In this document: one piece after another, positions 1 to 7,838 of the stretch
Numbering within the stretch: position 1 is the stretch's first letter
Layout: the number at the start of each line of letters is the position of its first letter
NCBI RefSeq assembly: GCF_024505145.1
Contig: NZ_JANIAA010000011.1
Coordinates: 162,549-226,548 of the forward strand
Reading direction: 5' to 3'
Origin: Streptomyces rugosispiralis
Lineage (GTDB): Bacteria > Actinomycetota > Actinomycetes > Streptomycetales > Streptomycetaceae
DNA: 64,000 nt
Position numbers and translations under genes: made by a program
Notes under the pieces: model-generated
The model's database searches: none
Seen by the model: the letters and a program-made list of their open reading frames with translations, nothing else
What the model was told of the DNA's origin: nothing

Positions 1-1
1 G

Positions 2-889
2 ACCGCCGCGGCCGACCGGCTGAACCTCTCGCCACCGGCGATGAGCCGGACGCTGGCCCGGATCCGTCGCGCCACCGGCGACGACATCCTGGTCCGCGCC
101 GGCCGCACCATGGTCCCGACCCCGCGCGCCCTCGAACTGCGCGAGGAGACCCGCGACCTGGTCCGGCGGGCCACCGCCGTGCTCACTCCCGTACGCCGGC
201 TCGACCTCGCCCGGCTGAACCGGCACTTCACCGTGCGGGGGCATGACGCGCTGCTGGCGGCACTCGCCGCCCCGCTGATCGCCAGGGTCGGCGCCACCGC
301 CCCGAACATCCATCTGAGCCTGCTGGCCGAGTCCGCAGCCGACCGGCCCGACCTCGCCCGGGGCCAGGTCGATCTGGAGATCGGCGCGGACGAGCCGGAC
401 CGTCCGGAGATCTCCTCCGAGGTGGTCGGCGCCGACCGGTTGGTCCTGGCCCTGCGGCGGGGGCACCCCCTCGCCAGGGGCCGGGTCGGCCTCGACAAGC
501 TCATCCGCATGACCTTCGTGACGGTCTCGCGCCGGGGCCGACTGCACAACGCCATCGACGACGCCCTCGCCGAACACGGCCTGCGGCGGCGGGTGATCGC
601 GTCCCTGCCGACGAGCGCCGCGGCGCTGGACGTGGTGTCCCGTTCGGACGCCGTGGCCGTCGTCGCCGAGCGGGTCTGCCGACCCGCCTCGGCGCGGCTC
701 GGCCTCGTCACCCGGCGGCTCCCGCTGGAACTGCCACCGACCCAGGTGGTCCTCACCTGGCATCACCGGCACGACAGCGACCCCGCGCACGCGTGGCTGC
801 GCGGCCAGGTGCGGGACGTGCTCCGCGAGGCGACCGACGGCACCGCGAAGGGCCGACCCGCGACCGGGCGGCTACGCGGATCCGTGTAG
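2..889 (+). CDS. LysR-family transcriptional regulator, 5' end cut off by the window
   Basis: The open frame runs in from the left edge. Its first residues (AADRLNLSPPAMSRTLARIR) are the second half of a LysR winged-helix DNA-binding domain, so the ATG at 41 lies inside the helix-turn-helix and is not the true start. About 30 N-terminal residues are missing. The wing follows, then a substrate-binding domain with the HPLARGRVGLDKL segment typical of LysR effector domains near residues 155-170. The gene converges on the GH4 sugar operon and may or may not control it; LysR proteins usually act on a divergent neighbour, which would lie outside the window. The stop codon sits inside a strong hairpin. 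The family is certain, the ligand unknown. Confidence 0.9.
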   Translation, partial: TAAADRLNLSPPAMSRTLARIRRATGDDILVRAGRTMVPTPRALELREETRDLVRRATAVLTPVRRLDLARLNRHFTVRGHDALLAALAAPLIARVGATAPNIHLSLLAESAADRPDLARGQVDLEIGADEPDRPEISSEVVGADRLVLALRRGHPLARGRVGLDKLIRMTFVTVSRRGRLHNAIDDALAEHGLRRRVIASLPTSAAALDVVSRSDAVAVVAERVCRPASARLGLVTRRLPLELPPTQVVLTWHHRHDSDPAHAWLRGQVRDVLREATDGTAKGRPATGRLRGSV

Positions 890-902
890 CCGCCCGGTCG
901 CG
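859..902. terminator. Perfect 17-bp stem hairpin overlapping the LysR stop codon
   Basis: CGCGACCGGGCGGCTAC at 859-875 pairs exactly with its reverse complement at 886-902 around a 10-nt loop. The LysR stop (887-889) lies in the right arm. It sits between two convergent genes, so it probably ends transcription from both sides. There is no T-tract, which is common for terminators in this GC class. Confidence 0.75.
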
Positions 903-970
903 TAGCCGCGTCCAGGCGCTTCGGCTCACATACGCATCGTGAGCCGCTTGGCACACTATTCTTCGTATTG

Positions 971-2281
971 TCAGATGGCGAGGGTCGCGCGCAGCGCCGG
1001 TTGCAGCCGCTCGCCGTGTGCGCGCACCATCTCGTCGCACAGCTCCCAGATCTGCTCGACCCGCAGGGCGGCGGCCGTCGCCGGGTCGGTCATGGCCGCG
1101 TGCCGGATATGGCGTGGCTCGTCCTCCAGGGCGGCGCGCACCACGAGGTCGTTCATGCTGAGGTAGGTGCGGTTGAGCGCGGCGAGCTGCGGGGGCAGCG
1201 CACCGGCACGGGTCGGCTGGACACCGGACCGGTCGACCAGACACGGCACTTCGACCACGCCGTGGGCCGGAAGGTTCTCGATGAGGCCGTGGTTGGGCAC
1301 ATTGCCGTAGACGGTCCTGGGGGTGCCGGTCACCATCGAGTGGATGATCTGCGGGGCGTACTCCATGGTCCCCTCGACGTCGATGGGGGCGCCGGCCGCG
1401 AGGGCGTCGCGGGTCCGTTCGTACGCGTCGACGTTCTCGTCCACGATGCCGAGGTACGCGCCGACGGGCAGCCGCAGCCGCTCGATCTCGCTGTCGTGGT
1501 GCAGATACCAGGGCACGTATTCGGAGGAGTGCTCGCTGGTCTCGGTCGGGTAGTAGCCGAGCCGCCGGTACATGTCGACGCGGACCCGCCGCCGCAGCTG
1601 CCCGTTCTCCGCGATCAGCGCGTCCAGCCGGGGGTAGAGGTCGGTGCCGTCGTGCTCCAGACGGAGCACCCACGCCTGGTGGTTGACCCCGGCGGCGCGG
1701 TAGGTGACCTCGTCGAAGGGGACCTCCAGCAGGTCGCACAGGTCGTGGATGGTCCAGTGCACCGAGTGGCACAGGCCGACGACCCGGGTCAGCCCGGTGG
1801 CCGCCACGAGGTACTGCACGTTCATGGCCATCGGGTTGGTGTAGTTGAGCAGCCAGGCCCCGGGGCATACGGCGGCGATGTCCTCGCCCAGCGCCTTGAG
1901 GAACGGGAAGGTGCGCAGGGCGCGGAAGATGCCGCCGACGCCGAGGGTGTCGCCGATGGTCTGCCGCACACCGTGCCGGGCGGGGATCTCGAAGTCGATC
2001 CGGGTGGCCTCGCCCATGCCGATCTGGACGAGGTTGATGACGAAGTCGGCGCCGTCGAGCGCCTCGCGCCGGTCGGCGTGTGCGGTGATGTGCGCGGCGG
2101 CGCCCCGCAGCTCGGCGATGTACCGCGCGGCGGACTCGGCGGTGGCCAGGCGTTCCGGGTCGATGTCGTGCAGGGCGATCCGCGCGGACTTCAGCTCCGG
2201 GAAGGCGAAGAGATCCGCCAGCAGGCCCTGGGTGAAGACGACGCTTCCCGCGCCGATCAGCACGATCTTGGGGTTGATCAT
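971..2281 (-). CDS. Glycoside hydrolase family 4 (alpha-galactosidase / alpha-glucosidase type)
   Basis: The 436-residue protein has the full GH4 layout. It starts with an NAD-binding Rossmann loop (VLIGAGSVVFT, residues 6-16), then the LLNYTNPMAMN segment, the Cys-His metal-binding motif (GLCHSVH) and AGVNHQAWVL. GH4 enzymes cleave glycosidic bonds by an NAD+ and Mn2+-dependent redox-elimination mechanism in the cytoplasm. The CHS motif is the variant found in MelA-like alpha-galactosidases and related alpha-glycosidases, so an alpha-linked substrate is more likely than a 6-phospho-sugar; there is no PTS nearby. The ATG at 2281 overlaps the stop of the upstream kinase gene (ATGA), so the two are translationally coupled. 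It is the last gene of a five-gene sugar operon and degrades what the ABC importer brings in. The exact sugar cannot be told. Confidence 0.9.
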   Translation of the reverse strand: MINPKIVLIGAGSVVFTQGLLADLFAFPELKSARIALHDIDPERLATAESAARYIAELRGAAAHITAHADRREALDGADFVINLVQIGMGEATRIDFEIPARHGVRQTIGDTLGVGGIFRALRTFPFLKALGEDIAAVCPGAWLLNYTNPMAMNVQYLVAATGLTRVVGLCHSVHWTIHDLCDLLEVPFDEVTYRAAGVNHQAWVLRLEHDGTDLYPRLDALIAENGQLRRRVRVDMYRRLGYYPTETSEHSSEYVPWYLHHDSEIERLRLPVGAYLGIVDENVDAYERTRDALAAGAPIDVEGTMEYAPQIIHSMVTGTPRTVYGNVPNHGLIENLPAHGVVEVPCLVDRSGVQPTRAGALPPQLAALNRTYLSMNDLVVRAALEDEPRHIRHAAMTDPATAAALRVEQIWELCDEMVRAHGERLQPALRATLAI

Positions 2282-3234
2282 GACGGGATGTCTCCGTTGG
2301 CGGTGAGGTGGGTGAGGGCTTCGTCCCAGGTGGGCTGGGCGGTGGTGCCGCCCGCGGCGCGGGTGGACAGCGCGCCGCAGGCGACGGCGAGGTCGAGCGC
2401 CTCGGCGATCGGCCGGCCCGTCAGCCGTCCGGCGAGGAAGCCGGCGTTGAAGCTGTCGCCCGCGCCGACGGCGTCCTGGGGTGTGATACGGATACCGGCG
2501 GTGCTGAGCAGGGTCCGGCCGTCGTGGCAGAGGGCGCCGTCCGCCCCGTTCTTGACGGCCACCAGCGGGACCTGCCGGGCGAGGAGTTCGGCGGCCGCCG
2601 CGACGGACGTGCCGTCGGTGCCCGCCAGCCGGTGGGCCTCGGCCGCGTTGGGCAGCAGGAGGTCGGTCCTGGCGAGTACGGGCGCAAGCGCGGCGCGGTC
2701 CCAGCGGCCCGAGGGGTCGTCGTTGGTGTCCAGCGAGGTGGTGGCGCCCGCCACGCGGGCGGTGTCGAAGAGGTCCGGCAGATCGGCGGCGAGCCCCGGC
2801 ATGAGGAAGTACGACGCGGCGTGGAGGTGCCGGGTCGAGGTCAGCAGGCGTGCGGGAATGTCGCGGCCCGAGGTGGTGGCGAGGGTGCCCGGCGCGGTGA
2901 GGATGGCCCGGTCGTCCCCGCGGGTCACGATGACCGTGAGCGGTGTCGGCAGGCCGCCGTCCAGGTGCAGACCGCTGACGTCGACGCCGTGCGCCACGAG
3001 CCGGTCGCGCATGTAGTGTCCGGCGCCGTCGTCCCCGACGCGTCCGGCGAAGGCCACGCGCAGCCCCAGCCGGGCGGCGCCGCACGCGGTGATCGCGGCG
3101 GAGCCGCCGAGGGTGAGCGCGCCGCTGTCGACGAGCTGTTCGCGCCGGCTGAAGGCGAACGGGGCATCGAGCGGTCCGACGATGACGTCCGGGTTGGCGT
3201 CCCCGATGACGAGCAGGTCGAAGGTGGGTGGCAT
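2278..3234 (-). CDS. PfkB-family carbohydrate kinase
   Basis: The 318-residue product is a ribokinase-like kinase. It opens with LLVIGDANPDVI, has the GGSAAITACGAARLG substrate loop near residues 43-57, and ends with the PfkB signature DAVGAGDSFNAGFLAG, which holds the catalytic Asp and the anion-hole glycines (about residues 255-270). It phosphorylates a sugar or nucleoside with ATP in the cytosol. Between the importer genes and the GH4 gene, its substrate is probably the monosaccharide released by GH4 or taken up directly. The ATG at 3234 gives the usual PfkB length and leaves 41 nt after the permease stop. Its last four bases overlap the GH4 start. Confidence 0.92.
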   Translation of the reverse strand: MPPTFDLLVIGDANPDVIVGPLDAPFAFSRREQLVDSGALTLGGSAAITACGAARLGLRVAFAGRVGDDGAGHYMRDRLVAHGVDVSGLHLDGGLPTPLTVIVTRGDDRAILTAPGTLATTSGRDIPARLLTSTRHLHAASYFLMPGLAADLPDLFDTARVAGATTSLDTNDDPSGRWDRAALAPVLARTDLLLPNAAEAHRLAGTDGTSVAAAAELLARQVPLVAVKNGADGALCHDGRTLLSTAGIRITPQDAVGAGDSFNAGFLAGRLTGRPIAEALDLAVACGALSTRAAGGTTAQPTWDEALTHLTANGDIPS

Positions 3235-3275
3235 ACGGGTTCCTGAAGGGTGAGGGAGGGGCTGGGCGGTGCCGG

Positions 3276-4121
3276 TCAGCCCTTGAGGCCGGTGGAGGTG
3301 ATCGACCGGACGAAGGTCTTCTGGGCGGCGAGGAAGGCGAGCAGCACCGGCAGGACGGTGATGACGTTCCCCGCCATCACGGCCGACCACTGGGTGTGGT
3401 GCTGCCCCCGGAAGGTGGTCAGGCCCAGCTGGAGGGTGTAGTTGGCGTCGTGGTTCAGCGCGATGAGCGGCCACGAGAGGTCGTTCCAGGTGGTGAGGAA
3501 GGTCAGCACGGCGACCGTGCTGAGCGCCGGGCGGGACAGCGGGACGACGATCTGGAACAGCACCCGCAGCCGCGAACACCCGTCGATCCAGGCGGCCTCC
3601 TCCAGCTCCCTGGGCAGGGAGAGGAAGAACTGCCGCAGCAGGAACACCGCGAACGGCGTCACCAGCGAGGGCACGATCAGCGCCCCGAGGGTGTCGACGA
3701 GCCCCAGCTTCCGCATCACCAGGAACGTCGGGATCATCGTCAGCTGGAACGGGATGGCCATGGTGGCCAGCATCAGCACCAGCAGCACCCGGGACCCGCC
3801 GAATCGCATCCGGGCGAAGGCGTATCCGCCCAGCGTCCCCAGCAGCAGATTGGACACGACCGCGACGGCCGAGACGATCAGCGAGTTGGCGAACCAGCGC
3901 GGGAACATCGCGTTGCCGAGCACGAAGCGGTAGCCGTCCAGGTGGATCCCGGAGGGCCAGAGCGCGGGCGGGAAGCGGTTGATCTCCGCGTCGCTCATCA
4001 CGGAGCTGAGCCCCAGCCAGATCAGCGGTACGGCGAAGAGCAGCGCCAGCGGCGCGAGCAGCAGATGCCACGGGCTGAACGGCAGCCGCGGCCGCCGCCG
4101 TGGGGAGGACGGATCCGTCAT
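3276..4121 (-). CDS. Carbohydrate ABC transporter permease, MalG/UgpE type
   Basis: The 281-residue membrane protein has six predicted transmembrane segments, the first at about 19-40 (HLLLAPLALLFAVPLIWLG). The EAA loop that docks the ATPase is present as EEAAWIDGCSRLRVLFQIVVP near residues 185-205. It is the second (MalG-like) permease of a CUT1-type sugar importer. It overlaps the MalF-like gene by four bases (ATGA), so the permeases are made together. No ATPase gene is in the operon; Streptomyces CUT1 importers commonly share the MsiK ATPase encoded elsewhere, which is the likely partner here by family knowledge. Confidence 0.93.
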   Translation of the reverse strand: MTDPSSPRRRPRLPFSPWHLLLAPLALLFAVPLIWLGLSSVMSDAEINRFPPALWPSGIHLDGYRFVLGNAMFPRWFANSLIVSAVAVVSNLLLGTLGGYAFARMRFGGSRVLLVLMLATMAIPFQLTMIPTFLVMRKLGLVDTLGALIVPSLVTPFAVFLLRQFFLSLPRELEEAAWIDGCSRLRVLFQIVVPLSRPALSTVAVLTFLTTWNDLSWPLIALNHDANYTLQLGLTTFRGQHHTQWSAVMAGNVITVLPVLLAFLAAQKTFVRSITSTGLKG

Positions 4122-5068
4122 GACGTGGCTCCCTCGATACGGCGGGCGCCGCGGCGCCGGACCAGCCGCAACGCGGCGGCGGCCACCAGCAGGGCGACGC
4201 CCAGGACATAGGCCGCCGCGGCCCCGTAACCGGCGGTGAAGTTCCGGAACGCCTGCTCCCAGACGAAGTAGACGATCACGGTGGTGGATCCGAGCGGGCC
4301 GCCCTTCGTCGTCACATACACCAGGTCGAAGACCTGTAGGGCGCTGATCGTCTGCCAGAGCAGCAGGAACACGCTGACCGGCCCGATGGTGGGCAGGGTG
4401 ACATGGCGCAGCACATGACGGCGTTCCGCGCCGTCCAGGGTGGCGGCCTCGGTGAGTTCGCGGGGCACGTCCTGGAGGGCCGCGAGATAGATCACGACGC
4501 AGAAGCCGGTGCCGCTCCACAGCGAGATGCCCACCAGGACCAGCAGCGCCTGCGCCGGATCGGACAGGAAGCCCTGTGGCGAGACTCCGAGGTGGTGCAG
4601 CAGCGAGTTGGCCGCGCCGAACTCCGGGTCGAGGATGAAGGAGAACAGCACGCCCTGGGCGGCGGCCGAGACCACGAACGGCACGAAGAGCAGGGTGCGG
4701 TACAGACCGGTGAACCGGATCCGGCGGTTGAGGATCAGCGCGAGCGCCAGCCCCAGACCGATGCTCAGCGGTACGTACAGCGCCGTGTACTCCAGGGTGT
4801 TGCGCACGGCCTGGGCGAACTGCGGATCGTCGGCCAGTTGGCGGTAGTTGTCCAGGCCCACCCAGGCGCTCGGGGTGAGCAGGTCGCTGTACTGGAACGA
4901 CAGCAGCAGGGACCACAGGACGGGGACGACGCTCAGGCCCAGGATGACCAGGACGGAGGGGAGGACGAACACCCAGGCGGTCGCGGCCTCCCGGCGGCCT
5001 CGGCGGCGTCCGGAACGGGCCGGTGTGCGGGGCGCCGGGCGAGTGATGGGGGTGGGCAGACGGGACAT
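4118..5068 (-). CDS. Sugar ABC transporter permease, MalF/UgpA type
   Basis: The 316-residue permease has a basic N-terminus, a first membrane segment near residues 32-55 (TAWVFVLPSVLVILGLS), and an EAA loop (TEAATLDGAERRHVLRHVTLP, about 205-225). It forms the channel heterodimer with the downstream MalG-like protein. I chose the ATG at 5068 because GAGGAG lies seven bases before it; the frame is open for 29 codons further upstream but has no better site there. It is the second gene of the operon, 10 nt after the binding-protein gene. Confidence 0.93.
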   Translation of the reverse strand: MSRLPTPITRPAPRTPARSGRRRGRREAATAWVFVLPSVLVILGLSVVPVLWSLLLSFQYSDLLTPSAWVGLDNYRQLADDPQFAQAVRNTLEYTALYVPLSIGLGLALALILNRRIRFTGLYRTLLFVPFVVSAAAQGVLFSFILDPEFGAANSLLHHLGVSPQGFLSDPAQALLVLVGISLWSGTGFCVVIYLAALQDVPRELTEAATLDGAERRHVLRHVTLPTIGPVSVFLLLWQTISALQVFDLVYVTTKGGPLGSTTVIVYFVWEQAFRNFTAGYGAAAAYVLGVALLVAAAALRLVRRRGARRIEGATS

Positions 5069-5078
5069 GGGCAGCTCC

Positions 5079-6422
5079 TCAACGCACCTTCGCGATGGCC
5101 GCGTTGGCCTCGTCGGCGCACCGTCGCAGGGCCTTCGCCGGTGTGCTCTTGCCAAGCAGGACGGCGGTGATGGCCTCGCCGAACGGCATGGAGATCTTGG
5201 GGTAGGCCCGGTCGACCGGCCGTACCCGGGCGGTCTCCAGGACCTCGGTGAACACCGGCAGACCGGGCACCCCGGCCGCGTACGCCCGCCACTGCGGACG
5301 GCGCTCGGCCGGCCGGCTCTGCGGCAGGCTGCCCGCCTGGGTGTCCCAGCGGTACGCCTGCTCGGGCTCCATGAGCCAGCCGACGAACGTGCGGGCCGCC
5401 TCCAGCCGCGCGGCGCCGTTGTCGAACACGCTCCAGGTGTCGGGGCCGGAGATGGTCACCGACCGGCCGCTGAAGCCGGGCAGGGGCACGACGTGGTAGT
5501 CGATCTTCGCCTGGCGGATGTCGGGCAGTTGCCAGGGGCCGGTGGCGACCATGCCCAGCCGGCCGGCGGCGAACGCCTGGTACATCTGCTCGCCACCGGG
5601 TTTGGGATCGACGTAGACACTTCTGTCCTTGGCGAGTGCCGCGAGCACCTCGAGGGACCGGACCCCGGGTTCGCCCGCGAACCCGATCTCCCGCTTGCCC
5701 TCGGCGATGACCTCGCCGCCCAGATCCCAGATCATGGGCCACATCCGCCACACCGTGTCCTCGTCGCCCGCGGCGGGCCAGCCGGTGCCGAACGTGCCCC
5801 TGCCGCGGTCGGTCAGCTTCCTGGCCGTCTCGATGAAGTCCTGCCAGGTCCAGCCGGGGCCGGGCAGCTCAAGACCCGCCCGGCGGAAGAGGGCCTTGTT
5901 GCACACCACGGCGAGCGAGTCCAGCACCGCGGGCACCGCGCGGACCACACCGTCGACCGTGACGCCCTCCCGGGCGGCGGGCCAGTACTGCTTCCACGGC
6001 ACCTGCCCGGATTCCACGACCGACGTCAGATCCGCCAGTTGGGGGCTTCTGGCGACGCTGGCCAGGTCGGAGCCGAAGATGTAGGCGACATCGGGCGGCG
6101 ATCCGGCGACGAGACCGGCCATCACCTTCTGCAGCATGTCGTCCGCCAGCACGCCGCCGCTCAGGTCGATCCGTATCTTCGGGTGGCTGCGGTGGAAGTC
6201 GGCCACGAGCCGCTTGACCGCCCGCAGGGCGGTGCTGGTCTGCCCGTGCCACACCTCGATGTGCACGGTTCCGTGGGAATCCACCCCGAGGCCCGTCCCG
6301 CATCCCGCCACGGCGGTGCCCATGGCGCCGGTGAGCGCCATCGCCCCGCCGCCGCGCAGCACCCCACGCCGGGACGGACCGCCGCGCACAGGGGGAGGGA
6401 TACGCGAACGGTTCAGGCTCAT
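5079..6422 (-). CDS. Extracellular sugar-binding lipoprotein of the ABC importer
   Basis: This 447-residue type 1 solute-binding protein carries a combined Tat and lipoprotein signal: twin arginines in SRRGVLRGG (residues 18-26) and a lipobox ending VAGC near residue 41. It should therefore be folded before export and anchored to the outer face of the membrane. The mature part has the sugar-binder landmarks VWHGQTS, GSPPDVAYIFGSD and MYQAFAAGRLGMVATGPW. The ATG at 6422 is preceded by GGAG nine bases upstream; an in-frame ATG five codons earlier lacks one. It is the first gene of the operon. The ligand is unknown but should match the GH4 enzyme, so an alpha-galactoside or related oligosaccharide is plausible. 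Confidence 0.92.
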   Translation of the reverse strand: MSLNRSRIPPPVRGGPSRRGVLRGGGAMALTGAMGTAVAGCGTGLGVDSHGTVHIEVWHGQTSTALRAVKRLVADFHRSHPKIRIDLSGGVLADDMLQKVMAGLVAGSPPDVAYIFGSDLASVARSPQLADLTSVVESGQVPWKQYWPAAREGVTVDGVVRAVPAVLDSLAVVCNKALFRRAGLELPGPGWTWQDFIETARKLTDRGRGTFGTGWPAAGDEDTVWRMWPMIWDLGGEVIAEGKREIGFAGEPGVRSLEVLAALAKDRSVYVDPKPGGEQMYQAFAAGRLGMVATGPWQLPDIRQAKIDYHVVPLPGFSGRSVTISGPDTWSVFDNGAARLEAARTFVGWLMEPEQAYRWDTQAGSLPQSRPAERRPQWRAYAAGVPGLPVFTEVLETARVRPVDRAYPKISMPFGEAITAVLLGKSTPAKALRRCADEANAAIAKVR

Positions 6423-6564
6423 CGCTGAGAGCTCCATGATCCGAGGGCACGGCCCCGCCTCGGCCACGGACAGCGACCTGGCGACTCGGGCCGGACTCAC
6501 GGCGGGGCCGCATACCGGCTGGGCGTACCTCTGCCGCCGAGGATTGGACATCGGCGTGCCAGGG

Positions 6565-6593
6565 AGTAAACCGATCAGATCGAGTCACGTCAA
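6565..6593 (-). promoter_or_regulatory. Candidate promoter of the sugar ABC operon
   Basis: On the minus strand TTGACG (6588-6593) is followed after 17 bases by TTTACT (6565-6570), a fair match to a housekeeping -35/-10 pair. It lies about 143 bases upstream of the binding-protein start. The rest of the 305-base gap (6423-6727) holds the conservon terminator and no convincing gene. No LacI/ROK regulator is encoded beside the operon. Confidence 0.45.
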
Positions 6594-6687
6594 GAGCGTG
6601 AAACTGCTCAGTGTTGGCTTTGAACGCGCACAAGCAATCAGAGAGTGGACACTTCTCGATGGGCATTGCGCACAGAAATGGACATAC

Positions 6688-6721
6688 CGCCGCGCGGGGA
6701 CCTGTCGGTTCCCGCGCGGCG
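6688..6721 (-). terminator. Hairpin after the conservon operon
   Basis: CGCCGCGCGGG (6688-6698) pairs perfectly with 6711-6721 around a 12-nt loop. It begins seven bases past the stop of the DUF742 gene in the direction of transcription and separates the conservon from the sugar operon. Confidence 0.65.
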
Positions 6722-6727
6722 AAGGTG

Positions 6728-7345
6728 CTAGATCCGCCGAAGCCCCACCAGCACGCGCTCCATCAGGGCGACATCCGGTACGTCGCCCTCCGCGGAAGCC
6801 GTCCGGTGGACGGTGATCAGGCCGTGCTCGGCCATGTCGCCGAGCAGCACCTTGGCCACCCCCAGCGGCACCGAGAGCATGGCCGCCACCTCGGCCACCG
6901 ACCTCGGTTCCTGGCACAGCATGATCACCGGGCGGTGGTCCGCCTGCAGGGTGTCCATCGAACGGTGGCCCAGCTCGGTGGTGGTCACCAGGGTCTCGAC
7001 CTCGAAGTGATGGTCGGACCTGGTCCGGCCGCCCGTCCACGAGTAGGCGCGCACCAGCGAGGCCGGGCCCTGGCTCCCGTCGTGCTCCGCGTCCCAGACG
7101 CCCGACCGGTCCGGTTCCGACGACCCCCGTGGGGAGGATCCCCCGGGCTCATCGGGTTGGGCGTCCCCGCCCCGGCGGCGGGACCTGGCGCCCTCCGACG
7201 CCCCGTCGGACCGGGATGGCTTCCGCCCGCGTCGCCCTTTGCCGAAGCTGAAGGCGTTGAGCACATCGGCGAAGGTCTGTTCGTCCTCCGCCCCCTGTTC
7301 TCTCCCAGGTCCCTGCCCGGAAGGGCCTTCACCGGTGCTCATCAT
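6728..7345 (-). CDS. cvnC: DUF742 protein (CvnC-type conservon component)
   Basis: The first half of this 205-residue protein is charged and disordered. The DUF742 domain covers about residues 90-205, beginning SLVRAYSWTGGRT and containing VAEVAAMLSVPLGVAKVLLGDM, a winged-helix-like segment typical of CvnC proteins. In conservons CvnA-D form a membrane-associated complex likened to a eukaryotic G-protein relay. Two adjacent ATGs (7345 and 7342) follow GGGGAG; the second is slightly better spaced. It is the last gene of the operon here: the CvnD GTPase gene expected next is absent, and a terminator follows at once. Confidence 0.9.
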   Translation of the reverse strand: MMSTGEGPSGQGPGREQGAEDEQTFADVLNAFSFGKGRRGRKPSRSDGASEGARSRRRGGDAQPDEPGGSSPRGSSEPDRSGVWDAEHDGSQGPASLVRAYSWTGGRTRSDHHFEVETLVTTTELGHRSMDTLQADHRPVIMLCQEPRSVAEVAAMLSVPLGVAKVLLGDMAEHGLITVHRTASAEGDVPDVALMERVLVGLRRI

Positions 7346-7358
7346 CTCCCCGTCCGGC

Positions 7359-7808
7359 CTATTGGGCTGCTGTCCGCTTGACGCCCCGCAGGTTCAGTTC
7401 CTGCAGCTCGGCGCGGAGTTCCGGGGTCAGCATCTCGCCGACCTGATCGACCAGTACCGTCATCTCGTAAGCCACCTGACCGATCTCGCAGTCCGGCGCC
7501 GCCAGCACCACGAGGCACGAGCCGTCCTTGATCGACATCAGGAGCATGTTCCCGAGTTCCATCTGGATCACGGACGACCGCACATCACCGGTGTCCATGC
7601 ACTGGGCGGCGCCCTGGATCAGGCTGATGGCCCCGGCGGCAATGGTGGCGACCTGCTCGGCCCGATCGGCCGCCAGCCCGTCCGACGCGGTGAGCAACAG
7701 CCCGTCGGCCGAGACCACCACGGCGTGCGCCACATTGGGCACACGCTCGGTGAAGTTGGTGACCAGCCATCCGAACTGGCTCACCTCCCGCAGCTGGGGT
7801 GAGGTCAT
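7359..7808 (-). CDS. cvnB: Roadblock/LC7-domain protein (CvnB-type)
   Basis: The 149-residue protein is almost entirely one roadblock/LC7 domain: FGWLVTNFTERVPNVAHAVVVSADGLLLTASDGL near the N-terminus, then ISLIQGAAQCM and GNMLLMSIKDGSCLVVLA. Such domains dimerise and often regulate small GTPases such as MglA/CvnD. It lies 30 bases after the histidine-kinase-like gene and 13 before the DUF742 gene, the standard A-B-C order. The ATG at 7808 matches the usual CvnB start (MTSPQLREVSQFGWLVTNF). Confidence 0.95.
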   Translation of the reverse strand: MTSPQLREVSQFGWLVTNFTERVPNVAHAVVVSADGLLLTASDGLAADRAEQVATIAAGAISLIQGAAQCMDTGDVRSSVIQMELGNMLLMSIKDGSCLVVLAAPDCEIGQVAYEMTVLVDQVGEMLTPELRAELQELNLRGVKRTAAQ

Positions 7809-7838
7809 TGGTTCTTCCTGTCCATCTTCGCTGAGACC

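Noticed and set aside
6423..6727. A regulator gene for the sugar operon
   Set aside because: No helix-turn-helix frame is present in the gap; only the promoter and terminator are supported.
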